DNA of 64,000 nt, from positions 1-64,000 of the forward strand of contig NZ_CALPCN010000001.1 in NCBI RefSeq assembly GCF_943193045.1, written 5' to 3'. Made by a program: the position numbers and the translations under genes. Of this stretch, positions 1 to 7,202 are shown piece by piece. Each line of letters starts with the position of its first letter. The stretch's first letter is position 1. This stretch comes from Pumilibacter muris (lineage in GTDB: Bacteria; Bacillota; Clostridia; Christensenellales; Pumilibacteraceae). The notes beneath the pieces were generated by a model that made no database searches, was not told the DNA's origin, and worked only from the letters and a program-made list of their open reading frames with translations.

Positions 1-174
1 CGGAGCGGATAAACGCTGAAAGCATCTAAGCGTGAAACCCACCTCAAGATAAGATATCCCGTGCCGTAGCAATACGGTGCTAAGACCCCTTAAAGACTAT
101 AAGGTTGATAGGCCAAAGGTGTAAGCACAGCAATGTGTTCAGCTGATTGGTACTAATAGGTCGAGGGCTTAATC
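1..174 (+). rRNA. 23S ribosomal RNA, 3' end (partial)
   Basis: The window opens inside the last helices of 23S rRNA. The stretch CTGAAAGCATCTAAG near position 16 and the terminal GGTACTAATAGGTCGAGGGC near position 149 are conserved in bacterial 23S genes. The 5' part lies outside the window. No 5S gene follows before the tRNA-Asn at 309. The 3' end is placed by comparison with the known 23S terminus and may be off by a few bases. Confidence 0.95.
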
Positions 175-308
175 GCAGAAAAGATTGACTGAAAGAATAA
201 GACCTCAATAACTGAATGTAAAATATACGCTATATACTTTAAAATGGCTCATGGTGTTGTTTCTTTCTTCTTCGTTTGCAGTTGTGAGTGTGTAAAATAA
301 CTATCTTT

Positions 309-384
309 GCCCTGGTAGCTCAGCGGTAGTAGCATTCGGCTGTTAACCGAAGTGTCGAAGGTTCAAATCCTTTCCGGGGCGCCA
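309..384 (+). tRNA. tRNA-Asn (GTT)
   Basis: Full cloverleaf of 76 nt. The acceptor GCCCTGG pairs with CCGGGGC, the anticodon loop reads CTGTTAA (anticodon GTT), the T arm is GAAGG-TTCAAAT-CCTTT, and the CCA is encoded at 382-384. It lies about 135 bp downstream of the 23S end and is probably part of the ribosomal operon. A hairpin with a short T run follows directly. Confidence 0.97.
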
Positions 385-386
385 TT

Positions 387-425
387 AAATCGGTTTAAAA
401 GTTCAGATTCTTTTAAACCGATTTT
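387..425 (+). terminator. Rho-independent terminator after tRNA-Asn
   Basis: A 14-bp stem (387-400 with 411-424) encloses a 10-nt loop directly after the tRNA CCA. It would end the rRNA/tRNA transcript just ahead of the GrpB-family gene. Confidence 0.75.
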
Positions 426-450
426 GCATTTCAAAGCAAGGTGTTTTAAT

Positions 451-1011
451 ATGAATAAAAGATTGAGCGAAATGACGCTTGAAGAATTGTGGCAACTGTT
501 TCCCATAGTTCTTACCGAGCATAACGAATGTTGGCAACTGTGGTATGAAAAAGAAGCTTCGGAACTTGCGAAAATTTTGCCGAAAGAGACTGAAATTTAC
601 CACATAGGGAGCACCGCAATAGCGGGGATTTGGGCGAAACCTATAATAGATATTTTGGTTGAAGCCCCCGATTCTTGCGATTTGCATAATATTGCGAAAG
701 AAATAAGCGAATACGGTTACATAATTATGTATGTAAGCGACAAACGGATTTCATTGAATAAAGGGTACACTGAAAAAGGTTTTGCCGAAAAGGTCTTTCA
801 CGTTCATTTGCAACACAAAAGTGAAAAAGACGAGGTATTATTCAAAGATTATCTGAACGTGCACCCGAGTGTGGCAAAAGATTACGAAAGTTTGAAGTTG
901 AAATTATGGAAACAATTCGAACATAACCGTGACGCGTACACTGAGGCAAAGAGCGATTTTGTTTTAAAGTATACCGCGCTTGCAAAAGCAGAAGAACACC
1001 GAAGCGAATAA
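451..1011 (+). CDS. GrpB family protein (UPF0157)
   Basis: 186-aa cytosolic protein of the GrpB/UPF0157 family, which belongs to the nucleotidyltransferase-like fold. Family hallmark residues HIGSTAIAG are at about 51-59, followed by KPIIDILV (63-70), the putative nucleotidyltransferase acid/glycine region. The start at 451 is chosen because it has AAGCAAGG upstream; the longer reading begins inside the tRNA and is not credible. A terminator follows. Biological substrate is not established for this family, so no reaction is assigned. Confidence 0.85.
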   Translation: MNKRLSEMTLEELWQLFPIVLTEHNECWQLWYEKEASELAKILPKETEIYHIGSTAIAGIWAKPIIDILVEAPDSCDLHNIAKEISEYGYIIMYVSDKRISLNKGYTEKGFAEKVFHVHLQHKSEKDEVLFKDYLNVHPSVAKDYESLKLKLWKQFEHNRDAYTEAKSDFVLKYTALAKAEEHRSE

Positions 1012-1031
1012 TCTTTGGGGTTATTTTTTCT
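1007..1031 (+). terminator. Rho-independent terminator after the GrpB gene
   Basis: AATAATC pairs with GGTTATT across a short loop and is followed by a T-rich tract. The stem overlaps the stop codon of the GrpB gene. Confidence 0.5.
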
Positions 1032-1080
1032 ATTTTATAAGCTTATTTAAGTTTGAAAGTTTTTAAAAATTAACGCTGAA

Positions 1081-1638
1081 TCAAATTGACTCTTTTCCGA
1101 ATAACAGACTTATCACAGCGCATATAAGCAATATAATTACAAATATTATAGCAAATTCGCTTGCCCATTTGTCGTTAAGCGTAGTCTTTTTTTTGCGTTT
1201 GGTGTTTTGAGCGTTTTTGCAACTTATTAAAATATGGTTTACGCCGAATAGTATCGCAAAAGCGATAAGGGGAATATAAGCCAAAACTATGCCGCTGAAC
1301 AGAAAAACGCATGTAGGCAAAATCGATAACGACAGCGCTTTTAACAGGTCATTTCTTTTCCAACATACTGCCCAAAATATTAAGTATGCAAGGCATAAAC
1401 CGCCGTTCACCGACAAGTAAACCGCAAGCGCGTAATCAAACCAAAAGCCAAAATAAGTGTACGGAATATTAAAAATCATTAAAACAAAACAGGCGTATCT
1501 GCCTATTTGCTCTAAAACAGTTACCGTTTTATTATTATAAGCGTTTGCGGCATCGTTCTTGTGTTTAACAAAGTAGACGATATTGGGAAGCATAATAACC
1601 GCCATAATCGCAAGTCCGTAGTAATTAAACCATTTCAT
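1081..1638 (-). CDS. Integral membrane protein of unknown function
   Basis: 185-aa protein with about six hydrophobic segments: near the N-terminus (residues 8-24), around 47-64, 68-88, 100-135 as two segments, and 160-180. A basic stretch rich in KRKKK precedes the last segment. It resembles hypothetical membrane proteins scattered in Clostridia, but I recognise no catalytic motif. It is read leftward, convergent with the GrpB gene, and is probably monocistronic; the acetyltransferase gene upstream on the same strand starts about 70 bp away. Confidence 0.7.
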   Translation of the reverse strand: MKWFNYYGLAIMAVIMLPNIVYFVKHKNDAANAYNNKTVTVLEQIGRYACFVLMIFNIPYTYFGFWFDYALAVYLSVNGGLCLAYLIFWAVCWKRNDLLKALSLSILPTCVFLFSGIVLAYIPLIAFAILFGVNHILISCKNAQNTKRKKKTTLNDKWASEFAIIFVIILLICAVISLLFGKESI

Positions 1639-1705
1639 AATTTAAAGATATTACTCCTTAAAGTTGTTGGGCTGTGCACTCTGTTAAACGGGGAATAGGG
1701 ATAAG

Positions 1706-2311
1706 CTAATTTTTAAAAAGTTTGTCTTTTTCGGTGATTTGCCTTATTACTTTGCAAGGATTGCCTACGGCAAGGGAGTTATCCGGAATATCTTTTGTAA
1801 CAACTGCTCCTGCGCCTATAACGCAACCGTTGCCGATTTTAACGCCGCCGATTATGGTTACGTTGCTTGCAATCCAACAGTTGTCGCCTATTGTTACGGG
1901 TTTGGCATATTCAACCGTATAAGGCGTTCCGTCGTCTTTAAATCGGTAATTTCTTTCTTGCGCGGTTAAAGGGTGAATCGCCGTCACAATAGAGCAATTC
2001 GGACCTATCATTACATTGTCACCGATAGTAACGGCGGCACAGTCTAAAACCGTTAAATTGAAGTTTGCGTAAAAATTTTTACCGAAATATGTGTTGTCAC
2101 CGTAGTCGAAGTGGAGCGGACCTTGCAAAAACGCCGTTTCGTCTATATGCGGCAACAAGCGTTTGAGAATAGCGGTTCTTTTTTCTTTTTCGTCTTCACG
2201 GGTAGCGTTATATTGCTCGTTTAAAATATGCGCTTCTTTGCGGCGCTCATATAGTTCGGCGTCGGACGTGTCGTATAATGCGCCCGATAGCATTTTTTCT
2301 CTCTCTGTCAA
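1706..2311 (-). CDS. Sugar O-acetyltransferase, maltose/galactoside acetyltransferase type
   Basis: 201-aa acetyl-CoA-dependent transferase of the LacA/Maa left-handed beta-helix family; it should acetylate a hydroxyl of a sugar in the cytosol. The N-terminal maltose-acetyltransferase cap (EKMLSGALYDTSDAEL) is followed by hexapeptide repeats from about residue 75 to 190, with the catalytic His in the TAIHPL motif (His113). The start is a TTG at 2311 because AAGGAG lies 10 nt upstream and the encoded N-terminus matches the family; the alternative ATG at 2293 would cut off the cap start. The natural sugar cannot be told. Confidence 0.9.
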   Translation of the reverse strand: MTEREKMLSGALYDTSDAELYERRKEAHILNEQYNATREDEKEKRTAILKRLLPHIDETAFLQGPLHFDYGDNTYFGKNFYANFNLTVLDCAAVTIGDNVMIGPNCSIVTAIHPLTAQERNYRFKDDGTPYTVEYAKPVTIGDNCWIASNVTIIGGVKIGNGCVIGAGAVVTKDIPDNSLAVGNPCKVIRQITEKDKLFKN

Positions 2312-2343
2312 GGCAAAAGCACTCCTTATGCTAATTTAGTAAT

Positions 2344-2372
2344 ATAATAGCATAAGCGGTTGATTTTTGCAA
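2344..2372 (-). promoter_or_regulatory. Promoter for the sugar O-acetyltransferase
   Basis: Read on the minus strand, TTGCAA (2372-2367) is followed after 17 nt by TATTAT (2349-2344). The start site would lie about 30 nt ahead of the TTG start codon. Confidence 0.55.
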
Positions 2373-2498
2373 GCGTATAAAAACTGTTCATATATCGTCT
2401 TGTTTTAGAAGTGATAACTTAAAACGAAAATTTGTATTTGATTTTGTGTTGCTTTTCGAATGAATTAAATAGCTGATTTTCTTAATGTAAAATATTGT

Positions 2499-2637
2499 AA
2501 TAAAAGGTAAGCCGATACAATCTCCGAAAAAGCACGACGGCAACAAAAAACAAAGCCTTGTTCTGCAAGCACGCGGTTAGTGAAAATATAAAAAGAGTTT
2601 GAACATTGCAAGTTCAAACTCTTCCAAAAGTGGTGGG
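2499..2637. repeat. Direct repeat copy R1 (tRNA-Ala downstream region)
   Basis: About 138 bp that recurs at 3516-3653 with roughly nine in ten positions identical. It contains the same terminator hairpin (AGAGTTTGAAC...GTTCAAACTCT) and ends in TGGTGG, the reverse complement of a tRNA CCA end. It looks like a second copy of the region that normally follows tRNA-Ala, left by an earlier integration. Between 2312 and 2500 I see only the acetyltransferase promoter. Confidence 0.8.
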
Positions 2638-2671
2638 TAGTAATAACCTAAAACGAATAATTAAAGATATA

Positions 2672-3067
2672 TTAGTGATGATATGTTGGTTTGGTTGTTA
2701 CAACAAAACTACCTTTTTCAGACAGTATTTGTTCAAGAGTAAGAAAATCTATATAGCCATTCGCATTTGTATAATTTGAGTAATCTATCGGTTTGATAAT
2801 GCGCCATATACCCAAATTGTGCTTTACCCGATACGGCTTAAAAAATAGTATATTCGCACATTTGTAATATATGTTTTTTTCTTTATCATCTTCAAATATA
2901 ATCCCCAGCTTTTCACCATTCATATCATACGCCAAATATCCATTTTTGCGCCATGTATTTGTTATACCTTCGCCACTTATCAAATTATTTTTATCGAAAT
3001 CATAATTCATTTTCTCATTTACAATTTTTAATGTTAGCTCCGAGTCATAAATTCTTTGATTTTTCAT
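2672..3067 (-). CDS. Hypothetical protein between direct repeats
   Basis: 131-aa soluble protein that I do not recognise. The start at 3067 (protein begins MKNQRIYD) is preferred over one 18 codons upstream because AAAGGA precedes it at a good distance. It is AT-rich, rich in aromatic and Lys/Asn residues, and unlike the host genes around it in base composition. With the next gene it occupies a small block bounded by the two 138-bp repeats, so it is probably cargo of a decayed element. Confidence 0.6.
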   Translation of the reverse strand: MKNQRIYDSELTLKIVNEKMNYDFDKNNLISGEGITNTWRKNGYLAYDMNGEKLGIIFEDDKEKNIYYKCANILFFKPYRVKHNLGIWRIIKPIDYSNYTNANGYIDFLTLEQILSEKGSFVVTTKPTYHH

Positions 3068-3147
3068 ACGTTTTATTCCTTTATAATAAAGTTTTTTATT
3101 AATACACCACAATGGACTCAATACTTGCTTTATTTCTGTCTACACAT

Positions 3148-3342
3148 TTATTCTTTTTGATGTAATAAGTTCTTTTTCTTTTCTTTCGCTATAATATCTT
3201 CTAAATATGGATAATCTTTTGATAATTTATGAAGTATTCCCTCGTTTTTTTGCCAAGCATCGTAAGACACTTTGCAAAAAATTATTGCTGGAATAAGCAG
3301 TATTATAGCTATTAAACCAATGATTGAAAGAAATAGTTCCAT
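3148..3342 (-). CDS. Small single-span membrane protein
   Basis: 64 aa. Residues 3-26 form one strongly hydrophobic segment (LSIIGLIAIILLIPAIIF), followed by a charged, Lys-rich cytosolic tail. No family recognised. A purine-rich site precedes the ATG. It lies inside the repeat-bounded block with the 131-aa gene. Confidence 0.5.
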   Translation of the reverse strand: MELFLSIIGLIAIILLIPAIIFCKVSYDAWQKNEGILHKLSKDYPYLEDIIAKEKKKNLLHQKE

Positions 3343-3515
3343 AAATTTTCTCCCTACAAATTTATCACATATATTATACCATAAAACATATAGCCTTTGT
3401 CAATAGCAAATCAAATTTATTTTATTCAAATTCACTTTGGCGCTGAGGTGGGTGCTTGAATAAACAAGCGGCTCTCTACGCTCGCCGTTAATCACTCGCC
3501 GCAATCAAAAAACCA

Positions 3516-3653
3516 AATAAAAGGCAAACCGATATAATCTCCGAAAAAGCAAGACGGCAACAAAAAACAAAGCCTTATTCAGTAACTGCGCGGTTAGTTA
3601 AAATATAAAAAGAGTTTGAACATTACAAGTTCAAACTCTTCCGAAAGTGGTGG
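3516..3653. repeat. Direct repeat copy R2, native downstream region of tRNA-Ala
   Basis: Second copy of the ~138-bp repeat (first at 2499-2637). It abuts the prophage attL core. Read on the minus strand it is what should follow the tRNA-Ala CCA: CTTTCGG, then a terminator hairpin and T tract. Confidence 0.8.
3601..3641 (-). terminator. Displaced tRNA-Ala terminator, now ending the integrase transcript
   Basis: On the minus strand AAGAGTTTGAAC pairs perfectly with GTTCAAACTCTT around a 7-nt loop and is followed by TTTTTATATTTT. It is the natural terminator of tRNA-Ala, which now lies 32 kb to the right beyond the prophage. The stop codon of the integrase (3623-3625) falls inside this hairpin. 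Confidence 0.85.
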
Positions 3654-5236
3654 AGCGTGGCTTGTGAAATACGAACACTGCCCCCGCCCGTTGAGGCGGG
3701 GGTATTTTCGTTTTTCTCGAAATTTTCCGCCAGCTCGACGTCCTCGGACGCTTGAGGGTATCCGACAACCTCGCCACCGTCTATATTAAAGTATATAATA
3801 AATTTATCGTCATACAAGTAAAAGCTATTTATCAGAGCGTCCACAACGCGCTTTTGGAATTCCTTATCGGCGGGATTTCCGCGCTCAAAGGTTTTGAGCC
3901 ACGCTATAAATTGAGCCTTTGACACCGGGATTTTTGACGCAGCGACGAGCCCGTCCCGGTCGTTGAGCAGCTCGTTTTTTTGTGCCTCCAAATCCTCCAC
4001 GCGCTGGTTGAGCTTTGCGCGTACCATTTTGCTGTCGGCGTCAATAAAGGCGTTGACGGCTTTTTCTATTTCCTCCTCGAGTGCTGCGACGCGGCGCTCG
4101 ATAGCTTTTACATTTTCCTCGTTGAATTCGTTTTGATAAAGCGCCATTACGCGGTCGGCTATAAAATCCATACGTTTAGGCTCAAGCACATACTCAAGGG
4201 TGAGCTCGACGACGAGCTGCTCGAGAAAGTCTTTTCTTTCGCTGCGCTTGTCGCAAGTATGGTACTTGTACTTTTTGCCACAAGCGTAATAGTAGTAGGT
4301 GGCTGCGCGTCCCGTGCCGCTCACTCCGACCATACGAGCCCCACAATGCCCACAATAGGCTTTGCCTTGCAAGATATAATCCTCTTTAGCTTTGAGGGCT
4401 GCGGGGGCTAATTTACGCCTTGCAAGTCGTTTCTGCACGGTTTCAAAGGTGGCTTTGTTTATGAGTGGGGGATATATGTTTGTATATAGTACGCCGTCGT
4501 GCTCAACCTCGCCTATATACTTGCGGCTGGTGAGGTTATTTTGAAAGCTGTTTAACGTGAGCGGCTTGTTTTTGGTATTCTTGTAGCCGCGGCGGGTAAG
4601 CTCCGCCATAATATCCTTTTTGGAGGCGCCACTTGCGTAAGCCTCGAAAACATACCGGACGAGCGGCGCCGTTTCCTCGTCGATTACTACGATTTTGCGC
4701 GGCTTGCGGTCGCCGGCACTGCGCGGGTCGTCAACGACTTTATACCCAAGCAGAGGACGCCCGCCGGTAAAATTGCCCTTTGCGTAACTTTCACGCAGCC
4801 CGCGGGTAACTTTTTGCGAGAGCTCCTCGCTGTAGTATTCCGCCATACCGATATAAAAGTTTTCGAGGAGGATACCGTCAAGATTTTTCGAGCCGTCCAC
4901 GTTGCGAGCGGTGCGCTGCGTGGCGGAAATTACCGTCTTGCCGTTTTTCTGCAAGTGGTATTTGTTTATCGCTATTTCGATACTATTACGACCAAAGCGG
5001 TCGATAGCATACACGAGCACAATATCCCACTTTGCGGCGGCGCTATCCTTGAGCAGCTGCTGGAACGCCGGGCGCAAGTCATTTCGCCCAGTGAGGTGCT
5101 CGTCCTCGTATGTACGGACTATTTGCAAATCGTTTGCAGCTGCAAACTTGCGGCACTCGGTAAGCTGCCCCTCGATAGACTGGTACGTCTGCGTGCTGCC
5201 GGGGCTGTACCGTGCATATACAACGGCTTGCCTCAT
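3623..5236 (-). CDS. Large serine recombinase (phage integrase)
   Basis: 537-aa site-specific recombinase that integrates and excises the prophage. Resolvase domain at 1-145 with nucleophile Ser11 in YARYSPGS and the conserved AIDRFGRN (77-84); recombinase domain about 155-285; zinc ribbon with Cys295, Cys298, Cys319 and Cys328; coiled coil about 375-430. The start at 5236 has AAGGAGG 12 nt upstream and abuts the repressor stop codon, so the two are cotranscribed. The last residues (from HHF onward) are read from host DNA beyond the attL core, so the C-terminus differs between integrated and excised phage. Confidence 0.95.
   Translation of the reverse strand: MRQAVVYARYSPGSTQTYQSIEGQLTECRKFAAANDLQIVRTYEDEHLTGRNDLRPAFQQLLKDSAAAKWDIVLVYAIDRFGRNSIEIAINKYHLQKNGKTVISATQRTARNVDGSKNLDGILLENFYIGMAEYYSEELSQKVTRGLRESYAKGNFTGGRPLLGYKVVDDPRSAGDRKPRKIVVIDEETAPLVRYVFEAYASGASKKDIMAELTRRGYKNTKNKPLTLNSFQNNLTSRKYIGEVEHDGVLYTNIYPPLINKATFETVQKRLARRKLAPAALKAKEDYILQGKAYCGHCGARMVGVSGTGRAATYYYYACGKKYKYHTCDKRSERKDFLEQLVVELTLEYVLEPKRMDFIADRVMALYQNEFNEENVKAIERRVAALEEEIEKAVNAFIDADSKMVRAKLNQRVEDLEAQKNELLNDRDGLVAASKIPVSKAQFIAWLKTFERGNPADKEFQKRVVDALINSFYLYDDKFIIYFNIDGGEVVGYPQASEDVELAENFEKNENTPASTGGGSVRISQATLHHFRKSLNL
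3648..3678. other. attL of the prophage
   Basis: The 9-bp core TGGTGGAGC (3648-3656) is repeated at attR (35985-35993). To its right, phage sequence 3667-3678 (AAATACGAACAC) is the exact inverted complement of 35964-35975 next to attR. Joined in the circular phage, these arms sit 9 and 10 bp from the core, giving the symmetrical attP expected for a large serine integrase. Confidence 0.85.
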
Positions 5237-5237
5237 A

Positions 5238-5630
5238 TTACGCCTTGCCCTCCTTAAGCTCATAAGCATAAGAGAGCAGGGCATTTTTTTGCCGTGTGCT
5301 CAATTCGCCGAATATCTGCAAGAGCTCCGTTTCAAACTCCGAGAGCTCGAGCGCAGCGGTGCCGTTTATCGTAACGACGTTGTGGTGGTTTTCGTCGCCG
5401 AAAATTCCTTGCGCGACAATGGGGTGCTGCGGCTCGCGTCCAGTTACGAGGTAATCGACGGATACGTCAAAGTATTCGGCGATTTTTTCAAGTAAATCCG
5501 AGGCGGGGCTCGTTTGTTTTTGTTTCCACGCGGATATAGTAGCAGGGCGCACGCCTATGTAGTCAGCTAAAGCCCCTTGTTTTTTGCCTTGTACGTCTAA
5601 AAGTGAGAAAATACGCTCCGAAATAGTCAT
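5238..5630 (-). CDS. Phage repressor, cI-like XRE family
   Basis: 130-aa protein with an XRE helix-turn-helix at about residues 15-62 (ALADYIGVRPATISAWKQ) and a C-terminal part that probably dimerises. The start at 5630 has AAAGGAG upstream. Its stop overlaps the Shine-Dalgarno region of the integrase. It is transcribed leftward from a consensus promoter at 5799-5827 and should bind the repeats at 5712-5749 and 5831-5849 to silence the early promoter. There is no visible peptidase domain, so inactivation would not follow the LexA-type route. Confidence 0.88.
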   Translation of the reverse strand: MTISERIFSLLDVQGKKQGALADYIGVRPATISAWKQKQTSPASDLLEKIAEYFDVSVDYLVTGREPQHPIVAQGIFGDENHHNVVTINGTAALELSEFETELLQIFGELSTRQKNALLSYAYELKEGKA

Positions 5631-5678
5631 AAAATTACGCTCCTTTTGAAATATTTTCAAATAAACCGCAAAAAACCC

Positions 5679-5707
5679 TTGACAAATCAAATAAAGCGTA
5701 ATAAAAT
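5679..5707 (+). promoter_or_regulatory. Rightward early promoter
   Basis: TTGACA (5679-5684), 17 nt, TAAAAT (5702-5707). It would start transcription near 5714 and read the whole early operon from 5879. It faces the leftward repressor promoter. Confidence 0.85.
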
Positions 5708-5711
5708 ATAG

Positions 5712-5849
5712 GCAAGGTTATAGGAAACCGTAACGCCTATAACCCCCTTGCGAAATTGACAAGCAAGAGTTTTGCGGTTTGTTTGTAGTAGCGTACACAT
5801 TATAGCAAAAATTCTTTCGCTTGTCAATAAGCAAGGCTATAAAACCGTA
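5712..5849. promoter_or_regulatory. Putative repressor operators
   Basis: GGTTATAGG (5716-5724) and CCTATAACC (5736-5744) form a perfect 9-bp dyad over the start of the rightward promoter. The unit GCAAGG-TTATAG-GAAACCGTAAC (from 5713) recurs in altered form as GCAAGGCTATA-AAACCGTAA (5831-5849) beside the -35 of the leftward promoter. The placement suits repressor binding at both promoters. Confidence 0.6.
5799..5827 (-). promoter_or_regulatory. Leftward repressor/integrase promoter
   Basis: On the minus strand TTGACA (5827-5822), exactly 17 nt, TATAAT (5804-5799): full consensus. Transcription would start near 5792 and run across the rightward promoter into the repressor. Confidence 0.88.
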
Positions 5850-5878
5850 AAGTTTCGGAAATAGGAGGACATACCAAA

Positions 5879-6109
5879 ATGAACAAGCAACGCAGAAAGC
5901 AACTTTACGAGCTGGCGGAAAAAATCCGCTCGCTTAAGGACGAGGTGGAAACGCTCCGCGACGAGGAGCAGGACTATTACGACAATATGCCCGAAAGTTT
6001 CCAAAGCGGCGAGAAAGGCGACAAAGCGCAAGAGGCAATCGACGCGCTGGACGAGGCGCTCGACAGCCTCGACAGTGCAGCGGACAGCCTCGACACAGCG
6101 ACGGAGTAA
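5879..6109 (+). CDS. Early phage protein, coiled coil
   Basis: 76 aa, first gene of the early operon. Residues 8-35 (LYELAEKIRSLKDEVETLRDEE) and 48-74 (DALDEALDSLDSAADSLD) have heptad-like spacing, and the protein is strongly acidic. Similar small acidic coiled-coil proteins are common at this position in clostridial phages, but function is unknown. It starts at a perfect copy of the recurrent start module. Confidence 0.75.
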   Translation: MNKQRRKQLYELAEKIRSLKDEVETLRDEEQDYYDNMPESFQSGEKGDKAQEAIDALDEALDSLDSAADSLDTATE

Positions 6110-6119
6110 GGAGGGTATT

Positions 6120-6485
6120 ATGGAAATCACGATAAAAAAGACGTTTACCATTACCGACGAACAGCTCGACGATATTATGTGTACAGCGCTTGAGGGCGGT
6201 ATAACCTACTGGTGCGCCGAGGCAAAAGCGGTCGGCGATTATCTCGGCGAATATGCACACGAGCAAATCTCACGCGGCGGGCAGCTCATACTTTCCGACA
6301 GCGAGGAGGACAAGACCTACGAGCTCAACAAAGAAAAGCTGCTCAAGGGGCTGGAGCTTTACTTGACTAACGGAGGCGACGCGGAAATCGTGCACGGCGA
6401 TACAATCGACACGTGCGAGGTGGACGCAATCGCAGCGGACGAAATCGTGCAGTATGCGCTTTTTGGCGGCGTTATTTACGGGTGA
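6120..6485 (+). CDS. Early phage protein of unknown function
   Basis: 121 aa, acidic and soluble. The start at 6120 has AAGGAGG upstream. The sequence pattern (FTITDEQLDDIMCTALEGGITYWC ahead of YAHEQISRGG) recurs in hypothetical proteins of Clostridia and Ruminococcaceae phages. I know no assigned function. Confidence 0.75.
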   Translation: MEITIKKTFTITDEQLDDIMCTALEGGITYWCAEAKAVGDYLGEYAHEQISRGGQLILSDSEEDKTYELNKEKLLKGLELYLTNGGDAEIVHGDTIDTCEVDAIAADEIVQYALFGGVIYG

Positions 6486-6494
6486 GGTGGTGGC

Positions 6495-6730
6495 GTGATT
6501 ATAACAAGAGAGTGGGCTATGCCCAACAGTGAAACCTTTTCAATTAAACCCATAAAGGCGCTAATTGAAAGGTACATATCGGGCAAATCGGTTATTATAG
6601 ACCCATTTGCAAATTCCAATAAATACGGGACTATAACGAACGACTTAAACCCAAACACAAGCGCGCAGTTCATATTGACGCCCTCGAGTTTCTCAAAATG
6701 CAGCAAGACAAAAAGGAGGTGAAAGGCTAA
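6495..6730 (+). pseudogene. Remnant of a phage DNA adenine-methylase-like gene
   Basis: The first ~60 codons from a GTG start give an N-terminus typical of phage N6-adenine methyltransferases (MPNSETFSIKPIKALIERY, then IDPFANSNKYGTITNDLNP). After codon ~60 the frame changes: a different frame restores HIDALEFLKMQ, which fits the family, and stops at 6730. The part that should carry the DPPY catalytic motif is gone. So one frameshift and a large deletion have left a stub ahead of the XRE gene, whose ATG overlaps the restored-frame stop. It was probably a complete modification gene in an ancestor. Confidence 0.65.
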
Positions 6731-6945
6731 TGTTACACGAAAGGCTCAAAGAGGCAAGAACAAAAGCGGGCTTGTCGCAGGAAAAAGTAGCCAAAGAGTG
6801 CGGAATTACGCAGCCGGCATATTTCGATATTGAACACGGCGACCGTGCGCCCTCGCTGGCAGTAGCAAAGCGACTTGCAAATCTTTTCGGCGTATCACTT
6901 GACTGGCTGGTCGGTACGGACGCCGGAGGCAAAGGGAAAGCATAG
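6730..6945 (+). CDS. Small XRE-family regulator
   Basis: 71 aa, almost entirely a helix-turn-helix of the XRE/Cro type (LSQEKVAKECGITQPAYFDIEHG). AAGGAGGTGAAAGGCTA precedes the start at 6730. As a short HTH protein early in the rightward operon it is a Cro-like candidate opposing the repressor, but this is inferred from position. Confidence 0.8.
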   Translation: MLHERLKEARTKAGLSQEKVAKECGITQPAYFDIEHGDRAPSLAVAKRLANLFGVSLDWLVGTDAGGKGKA

Positions 6946-6968
6946 GAGGCAGTGAGGAGGACATACCG

Positions 6969-7202
6969 GTGGAAACTTACGTACAAATCGGCGTCGCGGT
7001 GCTGCGCGACACCACAACCGGGGAGCCGCTCAAGCCTACCATACCACTATTTGCACAAAGCAAGACGGAGCCCCAAGCGTCGGGCTTGACCCGGTGCGAG
7101 GAAAAAATTTTATCCGACGTCGCCGGCGTATTCGTGGATATTTTCCGCAGATACAGCGACGAAATCAAAAAAATCAAATCTATGGAGGACATACCAAAAT
7201 GA
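6969..7202 (+). CDS. Early phage protein of unknown function
   Basis: 77 aa with a GTG start embedded in a variant of the recurrent start module. The last codons encode SMEDIPK, which is the module of the next gene read in this frame, and the stop overlaps the next ATG as ATGA. Not recognised. The C-terminal half is amphipathic helix. Confidence 0.65.
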   Translation: METYVQIGVAVLRDTTTGEPLKPTIPLFAQSKTEPQASGLTRCEEKILSDVAGVFVDIFRRYSDEIKKIKSMEDIPK

